From assembly GCA_002313335.1 (NCBI GenBank), contig DCBC01000131.1:840-5901 (forward strand): DNA of 5,062 nt. Direction: 5' to 3'. This stretch comes from Porticoccaceae bacterium UBA1117 (lineage in GTDB: Bacteria > Pseudomonadota > Gammaproteobacteria > Pseudomonadales > Porticoccaceae). Each line of letters opens with the position of its first letter. Positions within the stretch are counted from its first letter, which is position 1. Positions 1 through 5,062 of the stretch are shown piece by piece. The translations under genes were made by a program, and so were the position numbers. Below the pieces are notes generated by a model that saw only the letters and a list, made by a program, of their open reading frames with translations, was not told the DNA's origin and searched no databases.

Positions 1-1428
1 CATTTCTTGAAGCATTTGCCGAGAAATACGATTGAGCTTGTTGATGGTCTCAATCATGTGCACCGGAATACGAATAGTTCTGGCTTGGTCGGCAATAGAG
101 CGAGTGATCGCCTGACGAATCCACCAGGTAGCATAGGTTGAAAACTTGTAACCACGGCGGTATTCAAACTTGTCTACGGCCTTCATTAGTCCAATATTAC
201 CTTCCTGGATAAGATCTAAAAATTGTAGACCACGGTTGGTGTATTTTTTAGCAATAGAGATAACTAAGCGCAGGTTAGCTTCAACCATTTCTTTCTTGGC
301 ACGCCGAGCCATAGCTTCACCAATGGTCAAGCGTCTGTTGATATCTTTAATCTGTAAGATAGACAGCCCACTAGCTTTCTCAACCTGAATTAGCTTGCGC
401 TGGCCACGTAGAATCTCAATTTCTTGATTGGCAATACCATCTGAATAGTCTGCTTTTGCCTTGACCAGTGTGCCGGTCCACTTGAGGTTGGTTTCATTAC
501 CAGGGAACGATTTAATAAACTCAGGACGCGGCATTTTTGAGAAGCGAATGCAGTATTTCATGATGTTGCGTTCTTGAGTACGAATTTTATCAACAGAGGC
601 GCGTATCAAAGAAATTAATGGGTCAAATTGACGCGGAGTAAGCTTTAAATATTTGAACGTTTCACTAAGCTCTTGAATGTTCTTGATGACATCGGCGTTA
701 TCACGACCATCAGCAGCAATTGATTTTTCAGTTTTGATAAGGATAGCTCGAACTTCTTCAAACCGCTGAGTTGCGATTTCAGGATCTAGCCCACCTTCGT
801 GTTCTTCCTCTTCCTCTTCCTCATCAATCTCTTCACCATTGGCAATTCTTTCAGCTTCTGCAGCTTCAGCAGCCTGTTGCTGAGCCAGTGCGGATGGCAC
901 GTGCTCCATGGGGTTGAGGTACCCACTAATAAGGTCAGTAAGTTTTTTGTCTCCGGCAACAACTTTGTCCCATTCGCCCATTACTGTAGCAACGTTGGTC
1001 GGCCAATCTGAAACGGCAGACATGAGCTCACGAGTGCCTTCTTCAATACGCTTGGCAATCTCGATCTCACCTTCGCGAGTGAGCAGCTCAACTGAACCCA
1101 TCTCACGCATGTACATGCGAACTGGGTCAGTCGTTCGGTGTTGCTCAGACTCAACAGAGGCTAGTGCGGCTGCAGCTTCAGCAGCGGCAACTTCATCTGG
1201 TGTATTGTCGCCGTTCATCATGAGCAGCGTCTCAGCATCCGGCGCTGTTTCAAATACAGTGATACCCATGTCGTTGATCATCTGAATGATGTCTTCGACT
1301 TGTTCTGGGTCCGCAATATCTTCGGGTAGGTGATCGTTCACTTCAGCGTAAGTCAGGTAGCCCTGCTCACGACCTTTGGCTATAAGATCTTTAATACCGG
1401 ATTGTTGCTTATCGTTGCTTTCAGTCAT
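1..1428 (-). CDS. rpoD: RNA polymerase primary sigma factor RpoD (sigma-70), 5' part, truncated by window edge
   Basis: Housekeeping sigma factor that directs core RNA polymerase to -10/-35 promoters. The window holds 476 codons; the E. coli protein has 613 residues, so the rest of region 3 and all of region 4 lie beyond position 1. Seen here: region 1.1 at about residues 1-80 ([16 protein letters not shown]), region 1.2 from D101 ([11 protein letters not shown]), a non-conserved region at about 135-375 with a run of seven Glu at 203-209, and region 2 from A377 ([19 protein letters not shown]). The -10 recognition and melting residues F429, Y432, W435, W436, Q439 and T442 match E. coli F427, Y430, W433, W434, Q437 and T440. 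Region 3 begins near R453 ([13 protein letters not shown]). The ATG at 1428 is chosen because an in-frame TAA lies four codons upstream and the N-terminus aligns with E. coli. The ribosome binding site is weak (GAAGTAAG). It is the last gene of the operon here and has its own promoter upstream. Confidence 0.98.
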   Translation of the reverse strand, partial: MTESNDKQQSGIKDLIAKGREQGYLTYAEVNDHLPEDIADPEQVEDIIQMINDMGITVFETAPDAETLLMMNGDNTPDEVAAAEAAAALASVESEQHRTTDPVRMYMREMGSVELLTREGEIEIAKRIEEGTRELMSAVSDWPTNVATVMGEWDKVVAGDKKLTDLISGYLNPMEHVPSALAQQQAAEAAEAERIANGEEIDEEEEEEEHEGGLDPEIATQRFEEVRAILIKTEKSIAADGRDNADVIKNIQELSETFKYLKLTPRQFDPLISLIRASVDKIRTQERNIMKYCIRFSKMPRPEFIKSFPGNETNLKWTGTLVKAKADYSDGIANQEIEILRGQRKLIQVEKASGLSILQIKDINRRLTIGEAMARRAKKEMVEANLRLVISIAKKYTNRGLQFLDLIQEGNIGLMKAVDKFEYRRGYKFSTYATWWIRQAITRSIADQARTIRIPVHMIETINKLNRISRQMLQEM

Positions 1429-1470
1429 AGGGCAAACTTACTTCGTTGGAGGGTGAAAATTCAGCGCGCA

Positions 1471-1499
1471 ATTATAACCAATAAACTGCGAGTTGTCTC
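1471..1499 (-). promoter_or_regulatory. Sigma-70 promoter for rpoD in the dnaG-rpoD gap
   Basis: On the minus strand there is a perfect TATAAT (1471-1476), a 17-base spacer, and GAGACA (1494-1499), which matches four of six bases of TTGACA. The predicted start is near 1464, giving a leader of about 36 bases before the rpoD ATG. It would let the sigma factor be made independently of rpsU and dnaG, as internal promoters do in the E. coli operon. No hairpin with a T-tract lies between dnaG and rpoD, so read-through from upstream is also expected. Inferred from motif match and position only. Confidence 0.7.
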
Positions 1500-1542
1500 A
1501 GTCACACTTGGATTTAATTTTACCTACGTTTTTATTCTTAGT

Positions 1543-3507
1543 TTAGATCACAAGCCGTTGTTTTATCTTATTTTTTAACTCATTTGATTGCGCATCATTT
1601 GGAAGTTGCAGGCGCAATTTGTGTAATTGTTTGATTTCACGCTCATTAAGTTTGTTGCGTTGCAACAGATGTGTGGCTTTTTCCGCAGGAGGCAGGGTAT
1701 CAAATGCACTCCTAATAATATGAGCAAGTGCATCACTAAATTCTTGGTGATCATCGCGACCGGTCCCCACTGGAGGGAAATAAAGTTCACTAGCAGCCAA
1801 AGATTGCAAAAGTTTTGTCTCTGCTTGATTACCATGTGTCCCTAGCCAGTAGGCAAAAATATGTGAAGGTTTGTAATGTGGGTTTTTCTTAGCAACATCA
1901 AGCACGCGTAAAAATAGTTTTATGTCTTCATCATCCGATTTCTCTAAAAAGCCTAGATCTTCGGCTGACTCTGCTAGTGCAGGATGATTGAGCAGAAGGG
2001 CGGTAATGAACTTAACCGGTGATAAGCGAATTTTTGAAGCACGCGCGGGTGCCATATCTGAGTATTGGTCGGGTTCTATGGACCCGTCAAATTCCGCATA
2101 ATGGCCATCATCTATTCCGCTAGGTGGTTCATAGTTATCAGGTGGCCCGCTGTTGCCTGGTGGTACTTTTTCCACGGCTGCTGCGCTAGCGCGTTGTTGT
2201 GGGCTGACATGAGTAGCCACATAGTCACGTAGATTTTCAGCAGAGATACCGGTTCTACGAGAGAGTTCCTCAAGCATTAACTGCCGAAAAACACCCTGGG
2301 GTATTCGGTTAATTTGCGGCGCGCAGGTTTTACTCAGGCGCGCTTTTCCGTCTGCGGTTGAGCTATCAATGCCATCGCTAAGTTGCTCAAACAAAAACTC
2401 AGACAGCGGTTGAGCTTTCTGCACCAGTTCTTGAAACGCAGTGGTACCCAGTTGACGAACCATGCTGTCAGGGTCTTCACCGTCGGGTAAGAATAAAAAC
2501 TTAGCGGAGACACCGTCGCGCATCTCGGGCAGAGCTATCTCTAAAGACCGAGCGGCTGCTCGTCTTCCAGCATTATCGCCATCAAAACAAAATACCAGTT
2601 CGGAGGTGTAGCGAAAAAGTTTTTGTAGGTGGTTTTCAGTCAGTGCAGTACCGAGCGTGGCCACGGCATTGGCTATACCGTATTGCGCTAATGCAATCAC
2701 ATCCATGTAGCCCTCGACCATAATCAGGCAGGGAATTTCTTTTAGTGTCTGCCGCGCTTCGTAGAGGCCATAGAGTTCTCTACCCTTATGAAAAACTGGT
2801 GTCTCTGGGGAGTTTAGGTATTTTGGTGTGCTGTCATCAAGAACCCGGCCGCCAAAGCCAATAGTGCGACCACGCTGGTCGCGAATGGGAAACATGATTC
2901 GATGGCGAAACCGATCATACTGCTTCTTTTCCTCTGGCTTGACGATAATCATGCCCGACTCATCTAACAGCTTATTCTTTTCGTCAGTGCCACCGGCATG
3001 CTTTAGAAGATTATCCCAACCCGGTGGTGCATAGCCAACGCCAAACTGAGCGGCAATTTTACCACTAAGTCCACGTGCCTTTAGATAGTTAACCGCAGTT
3101 TTGGCCTCCGAGTGTGTGCGAAGCTGCTGCCTAAAATATTTGTCTGATTCAGTAAGCGTTGAGAACAGATTATCTTTTTGTTTGACCACCGTCCGGTCTG
3201 GCGCCGCTTCTCTAGGAATTTCCATACCAGCATTTTTAGCCAGCATTTCTACGGCAGGTAAGAAGTCTAAGCGGTCGAACTCCATGACAAAACCCAGCGC
3301 ATTTCCGCCAGCGCCACAGCCAAAACAATAATAGAATTGCTTGTCTTGAGCGACGGTAAATGAGGGGCTTTTCTCTTCATGAAAAGGGCAACAGGCTTTG
3401 TAATTTTTGCCAGCTTTTTTGAGTTGGACACGCCCATTAACCACATCGACAATGTCAATGCGGTCCAGTAAGTCATCAATAAATGTTTGTGGGATTAATC
3501 CGGCCAT
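1543..3507 (-). CDS. dnaG: DNA primase DnaG
   Basis: Primase that makes the RNA primers for leading- and lagging-strand replication and docks on the DnaB helicase. It has 654 residues from the ATG at 3507, against 581 in E. coli. The N-terminal zinc-binding domain shows C40, H43, C61 and C64 (CCPFH, CFGCG). The RNA polymerase core contains the conserved block around YDRFRHRIMFPIRD (197-210) and a Toprim fold with E265 (VEGYMDV), D309 and D311 (FDGDNAGR), the same residue numbers as in E. coli. A Pro- and acid-rich linker (about 434-495) leads to the C-terminal helicase-binding domain (about 496-654). A TTG four codons upstream is in frame, directly after an in-frame stop, but the ATG start (MAGLIPQTFIDDLL) matches the family N-terminus. 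No good Shine-Dalgarno sequence precedes it, fitting low primase output. It lies 67 bases downstream of yqeY and 114 bases upstream of rpoD. Confidence 0.98.
   Translation of the reverse strand: MAGLIPQTFIDDLLDRIDIVDVVNGRVQLKKAGKNYKACCPFHEEKSPSFTVAQDKQFYYCFGCGAGGNALGFVMEFDRLDFLPAVEMLAKNAGMEIPREAAPDRTVVKQKDNLFSTLTESDKYFRQQLRTHSEAKTAVNYLKARGLSGKIAAQFGVGYAPPGWDNLLKHAGGTDEKNKLLDESGMIIVKPEEKKQYDRFRHRIMFPIRDQRGRTIGFGGRVLDDSTPKYLNSPETPVFHKGRELYGLYEARQTLKEIPCLIMVEGYMDVIALAQYGIANAVATLGTALTENHLQKLFRYTSELVFCFDGDNAGRRAAARSLEIALPEMRDGVSAKFLFLPDGEDPDSMVRQLGTTAFQELVQKAQPLSEFLFEQLSDGIDSSTADGKARLSKTCAPQINRIPQGVFRQLMLEELSRRTGISAENLRDYVATHVSPQQRASAAAVEKVPPGNSGPPDNYEPPSGIDDGHYAEFDGSIEPDQYSDMAPARASKIRLSPVKFITALLLNHPALAESAEDLGFLEKSDDEDIKLFLRVLDVAKKNPHYKPSHIFAYWLGTHGNQAETKLLQSLAASELYFPPVGTGRDDHQEFSDALAHIIRSAFDTLPPAEKATHLLQRNKLNEREIKQLHKLRLQLPNDAQSNELKNKIKQRLVI
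2020..2208 (-). other. Extended disordered linker within DnaG
   Basis: This is the part of dnaG encoding about residues 434-496, between the RNA polymerase core and the helicase-binding domain. It begins SPQQRASAAAVEKVPPGNSG and continues with PP pairs, Gly, Asp, Glu and Tyr, ending near RASKIRLSP. It looks disordered and acidic and contains no recognisable domain. E. coli DnaG has only a short link here, and this segment accounts for most of the 73 extra residues. Boundaries are approximate. Confidence 0.7.
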
Positions 3508-3574
3508 GGGTGCAATCAATTAACGCAAATTTGAGCTTACAGTGTAACTACTTTGTCGTGGAATGAAACTGCGA

Positions 3575-4021
3575 TTAACTATTAAGAGCAACCTTCACTA
3601 AGCCACTAACTGCGCCGCCATCAGCACGCCCTTGGATCTGGGGGCGGAGTATTCCCATTACTTTGCCCATGTCGCGCATTGATTCTGCCCCAGTCTCGGC
3701 GATAGCGCTGGTTATCATGGCATTGATCTCATCATCAGTCAGTGCCGTCGGCAAAAAGTCTTGTATGACAGTAATTTCGGCAATCTCTATGGCCGCTAAC
3801 TCATCACGCCCAGCCGCTTCATACTGAGTAATCGAATCGCGTCTCTGCTTAATCATTTTGTCGAGAATAGACAACAGTCGCTCATCATCAATTTCGATGC
3901 GTTCGTCAACTTCTACACGCTTAACCTCCGATAGCATTAACCGTATTGCGCCAAGACGAGGTTTATCTTTGGCTCGCATGGCGTCTTTCATTGCGTCAGT
4001 AATCTGGGTTTTCATCGACAT
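3575..4021 (-). CDS. yqeY: YqeY-like protein (GatB/YqeY domain)
   Basis: Small soluble protein of 148 residues in the GatB/YqeY family. The family's C-terminal helical domain is shared with the tail of GatB, the tRNA-binding subunit of the Glu/Asp-tRNA amidotransferase. The role of the stand-alone protein is not established; a tRNA-related function is only inferred from the shared domain. Seen here: an N-terminal helical part with the family motif RLGAIRLMLSEVKR (22-35), the pattern KQRRDSITQYEAAGRDEL (58-75), a linking FLP (89-91), and the C-terminal motif DMGKVMGILRPQIQGRADGG (117-136). The ATG at 4021 is chosen because a perfect AGGAGG lies six bases upstream; a second ATG two codons in is too far from it. 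There is no predicted signal peptide or membrane segment. It lies between rpsU and dnaG, after the rpsU terminator, so it is probably made by read-through along with dnaG. This gene is absent at this place in E. coli. Confidence 0.93.
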   Translation of the reverse strand: MSMKTQITDAMKDAMRAKDKPRLGAIRLMLSEVKRVEVDERIEIDDERLLSILDKMIKQRRDSITQYEAAGRDELAAIEIAEITVIQDFLPTALTDDEINAMITSAIAETGAESMRDMGKVMGILRPQIQGRADGGAVSGLVKVALNS

Positions 4022-4027
4022 TGAATG

Positions 4028-4033
4028 CCTCCT
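4028..4033 (-). promoter_or_regulatory. Strong ribosome binding site of yqeY
   Basis: The minus strand reads AGGAGG, a full complement to the 16S rRNA tail, six bases before the ATG at 4021. It decides between the two near-adjacent ATG codons (4021 and 4015) in favour of the first. It is much stronger than the sites ahead of dnaG and rpoD. Confidence 0.85.
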
Positions 4034-4061
4034 GGCAACTATTTAAAGGATTTCAGAAACA

Positions 4062-4083
4062 CAAAAAGCGCCTATTAGGCGCT
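4062..4083 (-). terminator. Rho-independent terminator or attenuator after rpsU
   Basis: On the minus strand there is a perfect inverted repeat with arms AGCGCCTA and TAGGCGCT around one base (4067-4083), folding as a GC-rich stem of about six or seven pairs with a tight loop. It runs directly into five T residues (4067-4063, the first of them in the stem). It lies 41 bases after the rpsU stop and before yqeY. The E. coli operon has a partial terminator in the equivalent place after rpsU, which makes S21 far more abundant than primase. Because no good promoter is visible between here and dnaG, I infer it is leaky rather than absolute. Confidence 0.85.
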
Positions 4084-4124
4084 CCTTGATACTACATTAT
4101 CTCAACCGTCGTTTCGAGGGGAGA

Positions 4125-4340
4125 TCAATACAGCCGAGTAAACTTGCGCGATTCGCGAGAAACTTGCTTTTGATTACGCTTAACAGCGGCAGCAGCTTTA
4201 CGCTTACGTACCCACGTTGGCTTCTCATAAAATTCACAGCTACGAACTTTAGCCAAAACACCGGCTTTTTCGCAAGAGCGTTTAAAACGACGTAACGCAA
4301 CGTCAAATGGCTCATTTTCTTTAATACGTACACTTGGCAT
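4125..4340 (-). CDS. rpsU: 30S ribosomal protein S21
   Basis: Small basic protein of the 30S ribosomal subunit, near the 3' end of 16S rRNA, needed for efficient translation initiation. It has 71 residues, the same length as E. coli S21, and begins [20 protein letters not shown]. The core [21 protein letters not shown] (10-30) and the FYEKPT segment (37-42) are near identical to E. coli. The tail is rich in Lys and Arg and ends in TRLY, also as in E. coli. The ATG at 4340 gives the family N-terminus; AGGA (4351-4354) lies ten bases upstream, a slightly long but usable spacing. It is the first gene of the operon, transcribed from the promoter at 4411-4439 and followed by a terminator, so it should be the most abundant product of the set. 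Confidence 0.98.
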   Translation of the reverse strand: MPSVRIKENEPFDVALRRFKRSCEKAGVLAKVRSCEFYEKPTWVRKRKAAAAVKRNQKQVSRESRKFTRLY

Positions 4341-4410
4341 GTATGCTTAATCCTGTAGTTTAAGTCACTGTCGATGGGACCATTCCGCATCTGACTGTTC
4401 AACGGCGCGT

Positions 4411-4439
4411 ATTCTATACACTTAGAGGATTTGTTGCAA
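4411..4439 (-). promoter_or_regulatory. Promoter of the rpsU operon with GC-rich discriminator
   Basis: On the minus strand, TTGCAA (4434-4439) is followed by a 17-base spacer and TAGAAT (4411-4416, five of six bases of TATAAT). The bases between the -10 and the predicted start near 4404 are ACGCGC, a GC-rich discriminator of the kind seen at promoters repressed by ppGpp and DksA. The leader would be about 64 bases. Motif match and position only; no transcript data. Confidence 0.7.
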
Positions 4440-4443
4440 AGGC

Positions 4444-4469
4444 TTTTTGGTCATTTTTAGCGGTCTTTT
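4444..4469 (-). promoter_or_regulatory. UP-element-like phased A-tracts upstream of the rpsU promoter
   Basis: On the minus strand three A-tracts of five, five and four bases (4444-4448, 4454-4458, 4466-4469) sit just upstream of the -35 box, spaced about one helical turn apart (10 and then 11 or 12 bases depending on the edge measured). The nearest tract falls at about -40 to -44, where the alpha subunit C-terminal domain of RNA polymerase binds UP elements. Likely role: raising rpsU promoter strength by alpha contact or DNA bending. This is inference from sequence pattern. Confidence 0.55.
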
Positions 4470-4502
4470 CATTCTTACCGCATAACTATCTTGCCACGTC
4501 TA

Positions 4503-4515
4503 GTAAGGATCTTAC
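4503..4515. repeat. Small inverted repeat overlapping the tsaD -35 region
   Basis: GTAAG and CTTAC flank a three-base centre (GAT). The right arm overlaps the -35 candidate of tsaD. A second perfect palindrome, TTGGCCAA, lies at 4521-4528. Also, CTTACCGC occurs twice as a direct repeat (4474-4481 and 4511-4518). These could be protein-binding sites, but arms this short arise readily by chance. Confidence 0.3.
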
Positions 4516-4541
4516 CGCCATTGGCCAAGTGTTGTTATAAT
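4512..4541 (+). promoter_or_regulatory. Extended -10 promoter of tsaD
   Basis: The plus strand shows TGTTATAAT (4533-4541), a perfect TATAAT with the TG of an extended -10 element. The best -35 candidate is a poor TTACCG (4512-4517) at an 18-base spacing, which an extended -10 promoter can tolerate. The predicted start is near 4548, giving a leader of about 36 bases to the tsaD ATG. The spacer contains the palindrome TTGGCCAA. Confidence 0.65.
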
Positions 4542-4583
4542 TGGTTTCCAAATTTTTAAAAACTTAGTTAGGCGCTTACTACG

Positions 4584-5062
4584 ATGCTTGTTTTGGGTAT
4601 AGAAACTTCCTGCGATGAAACCGGTGTTGCGGTGTATGACAGTGATCGTGGCTTGCTTGCACACCGTCTCTACTCTCAGACTCTGCTGCATGCAGAGTAT
4701 GGCGGTGTAGTGCCAGAACTTGCGTCACGAGATCATGTTCGAAAAATTTTACCGTTGTTAGATGAAGTGCTGGCGGCCGCAAAGGTTAGCAAACATGACT
4801 TAGATGGTATTGCTTACACTGCTGGCCCCGGTCTGATGGGTGCATTAATGGTAGGTGGAGCCACAGGCACAGCTTTAGGGTTTGCATTAGATATACCGGT
4901 ATTGGGCGTGCATCATATGGAGGCGCATTTGCTGGCACCAATGTTGGAGTCAACACCGCCAACGTTTCCTTTTGTGGCCTTACTGGTCTCTGGAGGTCAC
5001 ACTCAATTGGTGGCTGTGAAGGCGGTTGGGGAATATCAGTTGTTGGGTGAATCTCTTGATGA
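4584..5062 (+). CDS. tsaD: tRNA N6-adenosine threonylcarbamoyltransferase TsaD, 5' part, truncated by window edge
   Basis: Transfers the threonylcarbamoyl group from threonylcarbamoyl-AMP to A37 of tRNAs reading ANN codons, working with TsaB and TsaE in the cytoplasm. The window holds 159 codons plus two bases of a family of about 337 residues (E. coli), so the second half, including the rest of the ATP-binding fold, is missing. It starts [19 protein letters not shown] and carries [16 protein letters not shown] (39-54), [12 protein letters not shown] (77-88), the metal-binding pair H111 and H115 (HHMEAH) and VSGGHTQL (135-142); the histidine numbers are those of E. coli. Residue 114 is Ala where E. 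coli has Gly. The ATG at 4584 fits the family N-terminus; the ribosome binding site is weak (AGG 11 bases upstream). It is divergent from rpsU across a 243-base region, a pairing conserved in gammaproteobacteria. Confidence 0.97.
   Translation, partial: MLVLGIETSCDETGVAVYDSDRGLLAHRLYSQTLLHAEYGGVVPELASRDHVRKILPLLDEVLAAAKVSKHDLDGIAYTAGPGLMGALMVGGATGTALGFALDIPVLGVHHMEAHLLAPMLESTPPTFPFVALLVSGGHTQLVAVKAVGEYQLLGESLD

Noticed and set aside
908..1285. Plus-strand open frame of 125 codons opposite rpoD
   Set aside because: It is Ser/Ala-rich low-complexity translation antisense to the Ala/Glu-rich 5' part of rpoD, with no recognisable family. The rpoD frame is beyond doubt.
1575..1835. Minus-strand open frame of 86 codons overlapping the 3' end of dnaG
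   Set aside because: It is a shifted frame within dnaG. The dnaG frame itself continues without interruption to a proper C-terminal domain, so there is no frameshift to explain.
3508..3574. Possible promoter or terminator between yqeY and dnaG
   Set aside because: Only a poor TTTCAT-16-TACACT pair and no stable hairpin are visible; too weak to call.
4097..4402. Minus-strand open frame of 101 codons covering the rpsU leader and rpsU in another frame
   Set aside because: It begins at a TTG, overlaps the certain rpsU gene along its whole length, and its peptide resembles no family. The part in the leader could be a short upstream frame, but nothing supports translation.
4341..4583. LexA box (CTGT-N8-ACAG) as in the E. 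coli rpsU upstream region
   Set aside because: Several CTGT and ACAG words occur, but no pair has the right orientation and spacing, so SOS control is not supported by the sequence.
1..5062. CRISPR array, mobile element, tRNA or rRNA gene, or novel defence-type system
   Set aside because: No repeated spacer units, transposase-like frames, terminal inverted repeats or structured RNA genes were seen. Almost all the sequence is accounted for by five conserved housekeeping genes and short gaps.

Overview
This window is a housekeeping block from a gammaproteobacterium. On the minus strand it carries the macromolecular synthesis operon in the order rpsU, yqeY, dnaG, rpoD. On the plus strand, the divergent tsaD begins upstream of rpsU. 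Protein similarity recalled from memory points to this class: the S21, DnaG and RpoD sequences line up with the E. coli proteins almost residue for residue at functional positions. A yqeY-type gene between rpsU and dnaG, with tsaD divergent, is the arrangement I know from Pseudomonas and many marine gammaproteobacteria, and E. coli lacks this inserted gene. Base composition looks moderate, around the mid-40s percent G+C by eye. I cannot name a genus.

Layout: 1-1428 (minus) is the first 476 codons of rpoD, cut by the window edge inside region 3. 1429-1542 is a gap with a strong-looking sigma-70 promoter for rpoD. 1543-3507 (minus) is complete dnaG, with an unusually long linker before its helicase-binding domain. 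3508-3574 is a short gap with no clear signal. 3575-4021 (minus) is yqeY with a perfect AGGAGG ribosome binding site. 4022-4124 holds a rho-independent terminator or attenuator just after rpsU. 4125-4340 (minus) is rpsU. 4341-4583 is the divergent control region, with an rpsU promoter on one strand and a tsaD promoter on the other. 4584-5062 (plus) is the first 159 codons of tsaD.

The genes serve the three templated syntheses: S21 in translation initiation, DnaG primase in replication and RpoD in transcription. TsaD makes the t6A tRNA modification needed for accurate decoding. The layout suggests graded output from one operon: a strong rpsU promoter, a leaky terminator after rpsU, a weak dnaG ribosome binding site, and a separate rpoD promoter.

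I found no CRISPR array, mobile element, RNA gene or previously undescribed system. The findings concern regulatory architecture and lineage-specific protein regions, and they are modest.
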